Part shown: positions 46,641 to 57,738 of the stretch, one piece after another | Numbering within the stretch: the first letter of the stretch is position 1 | Layout: every line of letters starts with the position of its first letter | From: Brevipalpus yothersi | Taxonomy: Eukaryota; Arthropoda; Arachnida; Trombidiformes; Tenuipalpidae | NCBI GenBank assembly: GCA_003956705.1 | Contig: QZCP01000446.1 | Span: 62,001 to 126,000 of the forward strand | Direction of reading: 5' to 3' | DNA length: 64,000 nt | Program-made: the position numbers and the translations under genes | Notes under the pieces: generated by a model | What the model was told of the DNA's origin: nothing | The model's database searches: none | The model's input: the letters and a program-made list of their open reading frames with translations, nothing else

Positions 46641-48422
46641 GAAACAATTTGTTTCATCTTTCTCCTTTCAACACCACTTTGCTTGTCTTAGCTTTCTAAC
46701 CCTTTACCTTCCCGTTTCCTCTCCATGCACAATCACTTGGAAGGTGGAAAATTATCATTAGATATCAGACTTGATTCTCTAAAAGTGAAAAAGTTTTACT
46801 TCACTTGTGGTGGAGATTTGTCCACTCGTTTTTTTTCAGGTCTGAACTTGATGGTCTTTTTCATCTTGCTAGTTCGATTTTGATGAGAAATGAGGTTGTT
46901 CACTAGAGTTTCCGTGTCTCACCGTCACTCTTTAGAGAGATTTATCAGAAAAAGTCTGAAAATCTGGGTCGGAAAAGTTTCCGTACGAAATTTCAAACAT
47001 CAATTCATGAGTCAACTCGATCGATACGGATGTGATAAGATGTTGCTTGCATACTTCTCCCATGTTCACAAAATTAACACCAGTCAAATCTCTCTCAACA
47101 CAAATAAGTGATGAATATTCATCAACTAGAGATGAAACTTGCTGAGTTGAGCGATCATCATCTTTTAACAGTGATAAACTAGAATTTGTGATAACTTAAA
47201 TGGGTTTGAACTATTCCATCAACTCATATGGACTGTAATGGTTGATTGGAAACGATACAGCCCATCTCTGTCCAAAATATGACTCACCGCCTTGAGAATG
47301 ATCTCCTTCGATTCTAACTTTGTGTTTGGTGACTAGATGTTCAACAATGCAAAAAGACACAAACAGAAGTATTCATCTGCATCTTCACTGGATCAACTAC
47401 ATTAACCAAGCTTGGGATCACTTGATAGTAGATTTTTTTGAAGCTCTATTACACAGTTACAGGAGAAGGAAGTCTGAGTTAAGATGACAAACAAGTGAAT
47501 GAATCTGTTGTACATCGTATGCTCAAGTCTCTCTTTGAGATGAAGAGTTTGTTTTGGGAGATATCAATTTCACAAGAGAATGAAATATAGTCAATTGATT
47601 GAAATGATTGCTGCAATCATAAGAGAAGTCAGAAAAAAGAGTTGACCCATATAACAAAGTTGCTGAGAACAAATATTAACATAATCATAAGACATCATAG
47701 ATGTAACACTTTGGCTTCATAGCTAGTGTTAAACAGATAAAAATCATTGGGACATACATCTTGTGAATTTTGTGATCAAAAATTAATAAGACTTTCTTTA
47801 CAGCTCTCATTTGATGAGATAATGACTGCTAGGTGAGTGATTTATTAGATCTTGAATGTCGAGGAAAATGTGTAGGAAAAAAGTTTCACAACAGTGGAAA
47901 AATTAGAATTTGATTCAGTTTGCTGAGGAGAATTGAATGAGATCCAACTTTTTCTTAACTTACAACTCACTTGTTAGTTGTCAACTTACATCCCAGAAGA
48001 ATACAGGGAATGGATGTTCGCAACAACTTCCCAAACACCCATAAATATGTCAATGACACCCTGAGTGGTTATGAAATAGTTGCAAGGGGAAAACTAGATC
48101 TTCACATACAATTGTATTGGAAATAAGGATAAAAAATTGTTGTCATAAAATAATTTCTTGGAGAACGGGTTTCTACCGATGAAGGCAAATCTTCAATGAT
48201 ACAGACTCTCGATTGAAAATTTGGATGACTCAACACTTGGAAGAAAAGAGCAAAATATATGCTGTAGGTATGATTTGCTTCAACCGGAAGAGAGAAAAAT
48301 GAGAGAGCTGAATATAATGATTTTTGAGAATGGAAATATAGTTATCGGTGTGACAAATGCTGAATTGATCCTAACGATATACTTCGTTTGGAGATAGTCT
48401 CGCATGGCTTCATTAAAATACT
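46641..48422. other. No gene seen
   Basis: AT-rich intergenic sequence. Short frames without motifs; no repeats noticed apart from simple AT-richness. Confidence 0.4.
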
Positions 48423-49452
48423 TTACAGCTCATCTCTTCCACATAGACGTCTTGTGTCTGCATAGTGGACAAAAGGAGTTGATTTCAGAAATTGGCACGT
48501 CTTTGGATCTTCCACTAGAGGATTTTCTGAGGGAAGACAAATATTATGTAGCATTCATTCAAGAGAGAGCTAAAATACTCACCATCAAGGAAAAGATTTT
48601 TGGGGGCTGATTTAAATTGATGGAAGAATGTTTTCAATTGATTTCTTTCTAGTACGATCTCTTCTAGTAGAGGCATGTTATCGAAGAAACTTTCTTCCAG
48701 AGTTTCAATCTGATTGTTACGAAGATTCAATCTTTTAAGCTTTGGGAAACTTGACTCAGGGAGCTGTTTCGACAGAGAGCGAAGCTTGAAATCATTGATA
48801 GTCAATTCTCTCAGATTAGGAGCCAGGTAATATCGGAATCCAGTCCATGGATCCAGGTTCTTGTTATTGACGAGAGTCAAAGTCAAAAGATGCTCGGACA
48901 AGATTAAATCATCAAATTTTCTAGATGGACCCCTCGAAAACTGACAATTATCGATACGTATGTACCTGTACTTGATGCATTTAGGCCATCCCCAGCCCAA
49001 CAAATTACTGTTTTTGTGAACAATCAGAGATACCGCTCTCATCTTCCCAGAGCCTCCATTTGGACAGAAGTTCATAGGTTTCGCTTGATTCAAAACTATA
49101 AGATGATCGTACTCAATTACCTCACTCACGATAATCACTTCTTCAAGAGAAGAGGAGTCTTCAGGAGCCTGAAATAATATTGTGTTGAATGGTCCAAGTT
49201 TTAGGCAATCATTAGGATTGGTCCCTTCCGCATTCATTTTTGTTGTATTAATTACCAGACTTTTCTTGTTCACTTTGGCAAAAAAAGTATCAATCGTCAA
49301 CATAGCTCAAGATATCCCCAGATTATCACCGAAATGTATGACTTACCATCTTCAGATTGGAAGAAAGTACATGATCCATCTCCTATATCGTATTCAGTTA
49401 AACGTGAGGTAAAACACATGGTAGCAAAAAGACAAAAACTATTCCAATGCAT
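48423..49452 (-). CDS. Secreted leucine-rich-repeat protein A
   Basis: Model: complement(join(48423..48526, 48583..49305, 49347..49452)), 310 aa. Exon 1 gives a signal peptide (MHWNSFCLFATMCFTSR) and a short acidic segment with one Cys (GDGSCTFFQSEDG). Exon 2 starts with a conserved N-terminal region (NPNDCLKLGPFNTILFQAPE) and contains degenerate LRRs ending in clear units (YLAPNLRELTINDFKLRSLS, FPKLKRLNLRNNQIETLEE, MPLLEEIVLERNQLKTF). Exon 3 is the C-terminal cap with two cysteines (NPLVEDPKTCQFLKSTPF, RRLCGRDEL). Introns are 41 and 56 bp, both phase 1, and identical in position to gene B. LRRs bind protein partners; the ligand is unknown. Extracellular and not membrane-anchored as far as can be seen. 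Confidence 0.87.
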
Positions 49453-49640
49453 TCTTTGAATAGTTGAGAGCCAATGTTCCGAGTATGAAATTGATAGATT
49501 CTCAACAGTCAATCACGAATCAGGAAAACAAGTTATAAACAAGTGAAAAGTTAGGCAAAGAATGAGATACTTCAGACTTGACTAATTTTTTTATCCTCGA
49601 AATGAAGCTGAGATAGAGAGACAGAGAAACAGAGAGGTAG

Positions 49641-49642
49641 AA

Positions 49643-49709
<67 letters not shown>

Positions 49710-49740
49710 CAGAGGAGGGGGAGAGGGGAGAAAGGGGGAG
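49641..49740. repeat. (GA)n microsatellite
   Basis: A pure ag/ga run from about 49650 to 49708 followed by G-rich purine sequence. Frames across it are artefacts. Confidence 0.9.
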
Positions 49741-50770
49741 AGAGAAGTGAAGATGCTTCGAGAATGTGAGATGATCGAAAATCTCTTCAAGAAATGACGT
49801 TGATACATAATTTTGTGGTCCGTTACCCAGTTTCTGCTAAGCTAAACTGATCAAAACCTAATAATACACTTTTTGAGTGTCAAAAAGTGGTAAGATGTTT
49901 GTTTAATGCCTGTTATTACACGTTTCACTAGATAATTGGCTTGGAATAATCATCTCATGGACATCACATCCATCTTTACTCAAGCATTGAGAGACTGGAA
50001 CGTTTTCTGTCATCTTGGAATTATTTGAATCTGAACAGCATGATTCTTCTCTCTTACAAATGAATCTCAGGTTTGCTCATATTCTAGAAAAAATCTAGCA
50101 CACTATTGCCCCATCGTTAATTGAATCTTCTCATTAGAATCAATGCGTTAGCTAAAAATTGTTATCAAAAAATACTGAAAACAGCATGTTGATTATCACA
50201 GGTTTCTGAATTGATTCAACAATACAATTCGACTTGTTCTATCGAGGCAAGAGTTCTACCTATTGAGAATAAGAACCAAAGGCTATATTGCGAAGATGGA
50301 TTTGATCCATCCATTGATCTAAACAGGAGAAGGCTGATCGCGATCCATAGAGTGGGATTACTTTAGTTCGAAGATGAAAAATCAAGGCGAGAAGAAATGG
50401 TGATAATGAGAGCAGCTATGTCACAATCAAATATGAGGAGAGTTCCTGAACCAAAATATTCCATAATTTTACCTTTTTTATCATCGACAAAACACACATA
50501 TTTGAACCAAATAGCTGTACGATGAAGTGGTTGACTAGAGTTTACCAATAATGATCCGATCAGTTATGATAAATATCCAGTCAGGAGTAATGGAATAGCT
50601 CATGAATGTCAACTTCATCGAATGGTATTTCTGAACAATTTTCTCAAGCTTCTCCTTAAAGAAGGGTGAAAAGAGATCTTTTTTGTGTCAATTCAACAAA
50701 AAAAGTTCTATCAGATTATCATTATAAAACTAGCAGCTTATGAGAGTAAAACGAGAAAATTATGCAGCAT
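49741..50770. other. No gene seen
   Basis: Intergenic sequence between the two LRR genes; no exon or repeat recognised. Confidence 0.4.
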
Positions 50771-50773
50771 TCT

Positions 50774-50900
50774 CTCACATAAAGTAGAGACCGAGTGGGT
50801 CAGGAGAATTGAATTGATAGGTCCTGTGACTAATTTTTGATTGGTAAGAAAATTTCCAATTCGATCCTCCTGGTTCACCAGTTCTCTACTTTACATGGAA
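50774..50900. repeat. Short imperfect hairpin, about 45-bp arms
   Basis: The left arm (about 50774-50820) contains AAAGTAGAGA and CAGGAGAATTGAATTG. The right arm (about 50850-50900) contains their inverse, TCTCTACTTT and CAATTCGATCCTCCTG. The loop is about 30 nt. Roughly three quarters of the positions pair. It could be a small MITE or an expressed hairpin such as a miRNA precursor. Confidence 0.5.
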
Positions 50901-51892
50901 AATACTTGTGTTTTTTGTTTTATTCTTGTGACAAAGTCTTATGAATAGCGAAAACAAGGTCATCATAGTGAAATAGTAGAATTCATCATATCAACAAAGA
51001 AAAACTCTGCTTTTCTTTTGAATAAGTGAATTGATGATAGCCATCAGCCATAGCCATGTATCTGATACCATAAACGATTCTCAAAAAAACTAGAAACTCA
51101 AATGCTATTTAGGGCCATTTCGGACACAGGACAAATAGAAAGCCAATCAACTCGATTTAATCCAACGAGCCTCTAATTCATTAGGTTATCCTGCTGGTTA
51201 AATTCCTCCTCTTTTCAGAAACAAGGCAATAACAGTAGGAGAATGAAAGGAGTAGCAGATATGTAAACAGAGGGTAAGAGATGTATCCCATAACATGTAG
51301 GCTTTTTTCATGAAACCAGAATGTAGTGCTTTGAATAATCATAATTTCGCTATCGATCTCTTGTCTTTATGGACATGGATAAACGATGAAGTGGATCCAA
51401 CAAGTACAGGTATATGGTAGTTCCATTTTCGATATTATAATATTAATCAATACTCATCAGACCTTCATCGTGGTCTCAGATATGTTCTTAATCCCATTTC
51501 TCTTTCTTCTTCCTGTGACTAGGCTGGAAATTCCCTCATCTGTCTGGAATATGTAGAGTTGGAGCAGATGATGAAAATCTTAGATCACTGAGATGCAATA
51601 TCATGATGTAAGACTTTCAAACTCATCAAATTACTACTCAAAAAGGCAAGAAAAGATCAGAAAAACACTTGATTTCCATGTCCATTAAGTGCTAAAGGTC
51701 TACATTACCAGGTTTTTATCTATTCATTATAATCGAAACTCGGCAACAGATCCGCAAAATGGAAGAATCTAGCCAACCCCACATTGTCAGTGAAAAGGAT
51801 GGAACTTGCCTTGATCACTCCCACTTTCACTTTCACTTCCAATATCTAACATCTTAGGGAACCATGGATCCATGAACGTCACTTTCTTGCAG
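50901..51892. other. No gene seen
   Basis: Intergenic sequence upstream of LRR gene B; no exon recognised. Confidence 0.4.
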
Positions 51893-51930
51893 TATAAAAG
51901 CTCTCGGATTGGGCTATTTTTGATCATTCA
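51893..51930 (+). promoter_or_regulatory. Candidate core promoter of LRR gene B
   Basis: TATAAAAG at 51893-51900, followed about 30 bp later by ATCATTCA near 51923-51930, a reasonable initiator. The start codon lies 97 bp further on, giving a short 5' leader without intervening start codon in a better context. Confidence 0.5.
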
Positions 51931-52026
51931 ATGTATCAAACTCAACTCTTCCACAGGAAATCAGTTATCACTTAGTGAATAATTTACACTGTTCATGAAA
52001 CTCTGGTAATACATCGTAGAAGAACA

Positions 52027-53079
52027 ATGAATTGGAATAAATTTTGTTTTTACTGTCTGATGTGTTTCCTATCACCAAGACCTGAGTTGGACTCAGGGGA
52101 AGGTTTGTGTTCGTACTTCAATTCTGAAGATGGTGAGTTACTAGTGATGTGAAAGTTGAGTTAGGTACAAATCTTGAACGTACTCTCTTATTTAGTTGAC
52201 AAGATCAGTCTGGTTCTGAATGCATCATTAGCGCAACGTGAACATCCTAATGATTGCCTCAAGATTGGCCCATTCAACACAATTCTGACCCATGCTCCAG
52301 AAGAATCGGATTTCTTCACTTTGGTATCTTTCTCTCCCGATTCCTTCAAATATGACCATCTTATAGTACTAAACAATGTAATGATGCTCAACTTTGGTCC
52401 AAACAAGGGAATGGAGACAATGTTAGCAGTTTCTCTAACTGTTTACAAGAATAATTACCTATTGAATTGGAATTGGCTTCATTCCACAAAATACAAACAC
52501 GTTCGCATCGATACTTGCATTCTTGTCTCGGGTGTCTCAAGCAGAAGAATCGATGAGATGCTCTTCTCAGAGTATCTTTTGACTCTAACTCTTGTTAAGA
52601 TCGAGGGACTTCATCCATGGACAGGACTAAGATACCAACTGGCACCTAACTTGAGAGAATTGTCCATCAACTACTTCAGTCTCACAATCTTGTCAACAGG
52701 ATATGGTGATGGTTTGAAGAAATTGAAAAGATTGAATCTTGAGAATAATCAGATTTCCACTTTGGAAGAAGGCTTTTTCCATAACATGCCCATGCTGAAA
52801 GAGGTGTTCCTGGGAGGAAATTTCCTGGATACTTTCGCCCACACTTTCAAATCTGTGCCTAGGAAGGTTATTCTTGATGGTAAGTATGCAGATATCTATG
52901 AGCAGAGATAATAATAAATCAAATGATTCTTCTCACCAGGCAATCCTCTGAAAGGAGATGCGGAGACATGTCAATTCTTGCGATCAGCTTCTTTTGCCCA
53001 CTTTGATGGAGAGGATTTAATATGTTCGGCCAAGAGTAAATCGAAAAATGCCCTGATTACAATTGAAAATGAGAAATGA
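52027..53079 (+). CDS. Secreted leucine-rich-repeat protein B
   Basis: Model: join(52027..52132, 52196..52879, 52940..53079), 309 aa. Signal peptide MNWNKFCFYCLMCFLSP, then GEGLCSYFNSEDG. The N-terminal region (HPNDCLKIGPFNTILTHAPE) is shared with protein A. LRR units include LAPNLRELSINYFSLTILS, LKKLKRLNLENNQISTLEE and MPMLKEVFLGGNFLDTF. The C-terminal cap NPLKGDAETCQFLRSASF with ADLICSAKS-like Cys is in exon 3. Exon 1 is 106 bp in both genes and both introns are in the same places (63 and 60 bp, phase 1). Two intact divergently oriented members plus three pseudogenes show a local gene family. Likely extracellular; binding partner unknown. Confidence 0.88.
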
Positions 53080-53737
53080 CCGTTGTAAAAAGCCATATTT
53101 TCTTTCGAAAAATAACATCTCAGTGGATTGGACAAGTCTTTGTTTCATGCATAAAATTAAGCTGTTTAAAATATTCCATTTTTTCATTCACTTTTCTCAT
53201 AGAAAAGTATCCCCCATTTTTTTAAATTTTTGTGGAACATCGAAGAGAATCGAATTTCATCTAGCCAGTTTTCTCGCATAACTAGCCTCAAATTATGAAC
53301 TCGTTTCTCGAATTCTGAACAAATAAGATTCCACTCAGCTTCAAAGTAAGGTAGCCTCTTACCCATGTAATGCATCCACACCAGAAGATCACCGAAATCA
53401 ATCATGAAAATCTTTGATACCACCTATTATTGAAATTGGCAGCAGCAAAGTTGCTAATCGACAATTATTCACCTTTGATCTAATTAATTTCTCAACATGG
53501 ACAGATTTTCTCATTTCTTTTCAACCTCAAACATTTGTTTAGCATGGAAATTCTTGTCACTTGACAAATTAGATGGACCATTCTTGGTGAGTTTTTCATT
53601 ATTCGCGCATGATTAAATCACACATACGACTTATCAAAAACAATGAGATCCTCAAACCTGAGAAATTCAGAGACTTCGACAACTCAGCTAATTGTTAATG
53701 TTGAGTCTGGAAGGTGAATGTGAACTAGAAAAACTTA
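53080..53737. other. No gene seen
   Basis: Between the LRR gene B stop and the left terminal repeat of the Tc1-like element. No exon recognised. Confidence 0.4.
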
Positions 53738-53763
53738 CAGTGATGATCAGTCAATTTCATCCG
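53738..53763 (+). repeat. Left terminal inverted repeat
   Basis: 26 bp, identical in inverse to 55203-55228, beginning CAGTG as in many Tc1-like elements. Confidence 0.93.
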
Positions 53764-53983
53764 TTGAAGCAGACCGGTTGGTCCCATGGTCATTGTATTT
53801 GATCCTGAGGCATTTTTTTTAATCCCTCGAGTACACTATTTAATCCTTTGCAGAGCGTTCTAAGAAATTCGACCGTGAGAAAGGAAAACAATGAGTCTAA
53901 TCTATTTTTTCTGGTTTTTNTGAGTGGACATGACCAGAAATTAGCCATAAAAGACAGAAATTTCAATTCATTTTGGCTCATTT

Positions 53984-54080
53984 ATGTGTGTATGAGTGTG
54001 TATGAGTGTGTATGAGTGTGTATGAGTGTGTATGAGTGTGTATGAGTGTGTATGAGTGTGTATGAGTGTGTATGTGTATG
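53984..54080. repeat. TATGAGTGTG tandem repeat inside the element
   Basis: About eight units of the 10-mer tatgagtgtg and variants, just 5' of the transposase start. It supplies a spurious upstream ATG in frame. Confidence 0.9.
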
Positions 54081-54100
54081 TGTATCAAGTTTTTGAAATC

Positions 54101-55114
54101 ATGTCAAATGAACAACGATCTCGAGGAAAATATAATTTGATCAGTGATGACATTAGAAAATTGATTTGTGAAAATTATGATGCTGGTAAATCACCTAAAG
54201 AAATTAGCATCATCACTAAAGTTCCTTATCGCTCTGTTCTCAGTGTTCTAAATGTGTACAAATGTTCTGGAAGGGTTGAAAAAAGCAAAAATCGTTTTCG
54301 GAAACCGAAAATCCTCGACCAAGATGATGAAAATTTTGTGAAAGAACTTCTCAGTGAGGACTGTAGTAGACCTCTTCGTTACCTGAAAAGCAAGCTATCT
54401 GAGGAACGATCAAAGACAGTATCTACAAGTACCATTGGAAGAACTTTGAAGAATTTGAAGTATAGTTTGAAACGAACATCACAACAGCCTGTATCTCGAA
54501 ACTTACCCCATGTAATTGAATCTCGCTATCAGTATGCCTTGAATTTCAGTCAACTTGACGAAGACAAAATGTTTTTTCTGGATGAGGCTGGATTTCAGAT
54601 CAACATGAGAAGGAGATATGGTAGATCTGTATTAGGTACAAGAGCTGTTCAAGTTGTTCCAATGTCCAGAAGCCCAAATTACTCTGTCGAAGCTGTGGTG
54701 ACGAAAAAATGTCTCTATTTTTTCGAAGTGATGAATCGAGCCTACAACGTTGAGCATTTTGGGGAATTTTTGGATAAACTCTTAGGTTTCATTGATCGAG
54801 ATGGAATAGAAAATGCTATTTTGGTGATGGACAACGTTAGATTCCATCATAATCCAGGAATCAAGGAGAAAATTGAATCTAAAAATCACTCGGTTGTGTT
54901 CATCTCTCCCTACAGTCCATTCCTCAATCCAATCGAAGAAGTTTTTTCGAAATGGAAGGGGATGGTCAAGCTTGCTAATTGTTGGAATGAAGATCAACTC
55001 TATGCCGAGATTGATAGAGCATCCCGAGAAATCTCTGAACCCAATTGTGTTAATTTCTTTCAACACATGAAATCATTCTTGCCAAAATGTTTACAGCGAG
55101 AGGCAATCCACTAA
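54101..55114 (+). CDS. Tc1-like transposase, intact (DD34E)
   Basis: Transposase of the IS630/Tc1/mariner superfamily, 337 aa from the ATG at 54101 (MSNEQRSRGKYNLISDDIRK). An earlier in-frame ATG at 54056 lies in the microsatellite and is unlikely. The N-terminal half has two helix-turn-helix segments (KSPKEISIITKVPYRSVLSV near residue 28; SRPLRYLKSKL and STIGRTLKNL near 90-120). The catalytic triad is complete: Asp in MFFLDEAGF, Asp in LVMDNVRFHHN, and Glu in PYSPFLNPIEEVF, with 34 residues between the last two. The length is normal for the family (about 340 aa). It cuts and pastes the element at TA sites in the nucleus. It is only distantly related to the dead copy at 2160-3034. Confidence 0.95.
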   Translation: MSNEQRSRGKYNLISDDIRKLICENYDAGKSPKEISIITKVPYRSVLSVLNVYKCSGRVEKSKNRFRKPKILDQDDENFVKELLSEDCSRPLRYLKSKLSEERSKTVSTSTIGRTLKNLKYSLKRTSQQPVSRNLPHVIESRYQYALNFSQLDEDKMFFLDEAGFQINMRRRYGRSVLGTRAVQVVPMSRSPNYSVEAVVTKKCLYFFEVMNRAYNVEHFGEFLDKLLGFIDRDGIENAILVMDNVRFHHNPGIKEKIESKNHSVVFISPYSPFLNPIEEVFSKWKGMVKLANCWNEDQLYAEIDRASREISEPNCVNFFQHMKSFLPKCLQREAIH

Positions 55115-55202
55115 TTTTTGGATTAATTATAATGCTTCATGGACTAAATAAAATGATCTTAGATTAAATAGTATGCTCTTAGGACTAAATGATCTGCATG
55201 CG

Positions 55203-55228
55203 CGGATGAAATTGACTGATCATCACTG
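55203..55228 (-). repeat. Right terminal inverted repeat
   Basis: Perfect inverse of 53738-53763, followed by TA and then immediately by the assembly gap. Confidence 0.93.
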
Positions 55229-55230
55229 TA

Positions 55231-55927
55231 NNNNNNNNNNNNNNNNNNNNNNNNNNNNNNNNNNNNNNNNNNNNNNNNNNNNNNNNNNNNNNNNNNNNNN
55301 NNNNNNNNNNNNNNNNNNNNNNNNNNNNNNNNNNNNNNNNNNNNNNNNNNNNNNNNNNNNNNNNNNNNNNNNNNNNNNNNNNNNNNNNNNNNNNNNNNNN
55401 NNNNNNNNNNNNNNNNNNNNNNNNNNNNNNNNNNNNNNNNNNNNNNNNNNNNNNNNNNNNNNNNNNNNNNNNNNNNNNNNNNNNNNNNNNNNNNNNNNNN
55501 NNNNNNNNNNNNNNNNNNNNNNNNNNNNNNNNNNNNNNNNNNNNNNNNNNNNNNNNNNNNNNNNNNNNNNNNNNNNNNNNNNNNNNNNNNNNNNNNNNNN
55601 NNNNNNNNNNNNNNNNNNNNNNNNNNNNNNNNNNNNNNNNNNNNNNNNNNNNNNNNNNNNNNNNNNNNNNNNNNNNNNNNNNNNNNNNNNNNNNNNNNNN
55701 NNNNNNNNNNNNNNNNNNNNNNNNNNNNNNNNNNNNNNNNNNNNNNNNNNNNNNNNNNNNNNNNNNNNNNNNNNNNNNNNNNNNNNNNNNNNNNNNNNNN
55801 NNNNNNNNNNNNNNNNNNNNNNNNNNNNNNNNNNNNNNNNNNNNNNNNNNNNNNNNNNNNNNNNNNNNNNNNNNNNNNNNNNNNNNNNNNNNNNNNNNNN
55901 NNNNNNNNNNNNNNNNNNNNNNNNNNN
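55231..55927. other. Assembly gap (697 N)
   Basis: Starts directly after the TA that closes the Tc1-like element and ends inside the SEC1 upstream block. Reading frames through the Ns are meaningless. Confidence 0.99.
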
Positions 55928-56765
55928 TCTCTCTGATTATGGGAAACTCAATATTGACCACCCAGTCCTTCTTCCGCAAATTCCATTGAATTCAGATGAG
56001 GAAACAGTGCATCATCCTGAAGATCACTCCATTTTTCATATGCGCTCCAATTCACTACTATGTATCAGGCTTATGTTCAAAATGAGGAGAGATAAAATCA
56101 TCGATCAAAACACACAACCCTATTTTTCAATATTGGATGGGCTAATCAATGCGAGCTCTCTAATTCTCCCCAGTATGAGACGATGAACGATTGTCTATTC
56201 CATCAGTTATTAAGCTGATGGGTGAGAGTTTTCTTCCTCTCTTTCAGATTAGACGGTTGATGTTTCCCAGCAGCTCTCATCAAACCAATGTGTGATAGAT
56301 TTTCCTATGAGAGAATCATCAAGAACAGCAAGAGCTAAAGCAACCAAATGGAGACAATAGTTCAGAAACCAATGATTACTTTCTTTTCTTGACTGTAATC
56401 AATGCATATACTTTTCACCAGACTACATATCCATAATTCTCAAGTTGATGATGTACGATCAGGAGAATGAATGATCATACAAGGAGAGAGGCTGATCTCT
56501 CATCGACACCTTGATGATGAAAAGTAGGAGGGATTGTCTATTGAAGGAGTTTCTCTGTAAAAGAATAGCAAAAAATTTCCAAAGAGTAGAGAGGTGGACT
56601 GAAGGCGATAGATTTCCTGACTATTTATCAGGATGCGCCATGATAATTATCTTCACTACTGTTTGATTCGTCGTTGAGAAGAGTTAGTAGCTACCAAGTT
56701 GGTTTTTACCGTTTCATTAGTGAGATTCATTTCCTTGAAATAAACTCTTCTTGCAAACAAAAAAG
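55928..56765 (+). repeat. Block delta, upstream region of SEC1 copy 4
   Basis: The start resembles 28881-29340 and 10600-10940. Later text parallels the SEC1 copy 1 and 2 upstream regions, including CTATTTATCAGGA at 56621, 145 bp before the start codon. More diverged than copies 1 and 2 are from each other. No exons. Confidence 0.55.
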
Positions 56766-57590
56766 ATGTGGCTTGTTCTTATTCCCGCGTTCATCTTCTC
56801 AGCATATGGTGAGTTGCATTAGAATCCATTTGTATCCCACGATGAAGAAAAATAATTTGTTCTGGCTCTTGGTGAAGCTTTCAGCCCCATCATACAGGAC
56901 CAAGCGATAGGAAGATCATATGAAGACATCTTCTACTGGAATATCGATGTACATCAAAACTTCGATTATTTTATGAGATCAATAGAATCAGTTCTCAAGA
57001 ATCAGAAAAAACTCACTGAAAAAGAGAAGAACATTCTTGATGAAGCCAAAAATATTCTCACCTCCATTGATCTGTTTGAAATCGAAAACAAAGCCTCGGA
57101 GATTGCTGAGAAATGGAATTTGACTGCAGCCCACATGGAAATATGTCCCAATCGACCAATCTATAAACCTCTCTTCTATCGCCATATTGTTCTGGACAAG
57201 GGTGGGAAATGCCCACAAGAGAAGCACAAAACTCAAGGAGAACATTTAAAAGCTATCGTGCATCATACTCTCTATTTGATCCAACCTCTACTTGAGAAAG
57301 CCAAAGAGATACCCAGATCAGAGGCTCAAGAACTTTTGGATTTTTTGGATCCAGTAAAACTTCTTAGAAAATTCGAGCACATTGCAGTGAAAGCTGCTAC
57401 GATTTTACAGGATATTGATTGGTTTTGGCCAGAGAAATGTAACTTTGTCATTGGTACTTGTTTATATGAAGAAAAGTTCGCTTGCCTATGTTACTATAGT
57501 CCCAAGTCAAGGCTTTCAAAAATTTATGCAGACTATTATAAGAAATACCAAGGTGAGAAAAAGATTCTGATCTCATCGAGACCCTACTGA
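56766..57590 (+). CDS. SEC1 copy 4, secreted six-cysteine helical protein, unknown function
   Basis: Model: join(56766..56808, 56878..57590), 251 aa. The signal-peptide exon (MWLVLIPAFIFSAY) starts with a single Met, against two in copies 1 and 2. The intron is 69 bp and the acceptor again restores Ala at the junction. It is the most diverged intact copy (for example DQAIGRSYEDIFYWNIDVHQ against DRAIGRRYEEISNWRTDVKQ), yet all six cysteines, the Asn-Leu-Thr site and the block DFLDPVKLLRKFE are unchanged. It lacks the insertion of copies 1 and 3. Conservation of frame, splice sites and cysteines over this divergence argues for a functional gene. Role unknown. Confidence 0.78.
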
Positions 57591-57732
57591 TCAACGTTCT
57601 CAAGCGAACTGCCAGCGAAAAAGTTAGTACAGCCTAATTGGTTCTTCCGGTTGACTCCTGAGATGACAGACTTCCCTCTGTCTAGCACATGATTTTAGTC
57701 CTCGATCTTTGTTATCTTGGCTGAGATGCCCG

Positions 57733-57738
57733 AATAAA
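57733..57738 (+). terminator. Poly(A) signal of SEC1 copy 4
   Basis: AATAAA, 143 bp past the stop codon, matching the position in copies 1 and 2. Confidence 0.5.

Larger units (their letters stand above)
53738..55228 (+). mobile_element. Complete Tc1/mariner-superfamily DNA transposon
   Basis: A 1491-bp element with perfect 26-bp terminal inverted repeats at 53738-53763 and 55203-55228, starting CAGTGATGATCAGTC. Both ends are flanked by the TA target duplication (53736-53737 and 55229-55230). It encodes one uninterrupted transposase. It carries one ambiguous base (53920) and an internal TATGAGTGTG microsatellite before the gene. Perfect ends and an open gene indicate recent insertion and possibly present activity. 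Confidence 0.93.

Noticed and set aside
55173..56186. Open frames of 264-337 codons spanning the second gap
   Set aside because: Nearly all residues are unknown; they exist only because Ns contain no stop codon.
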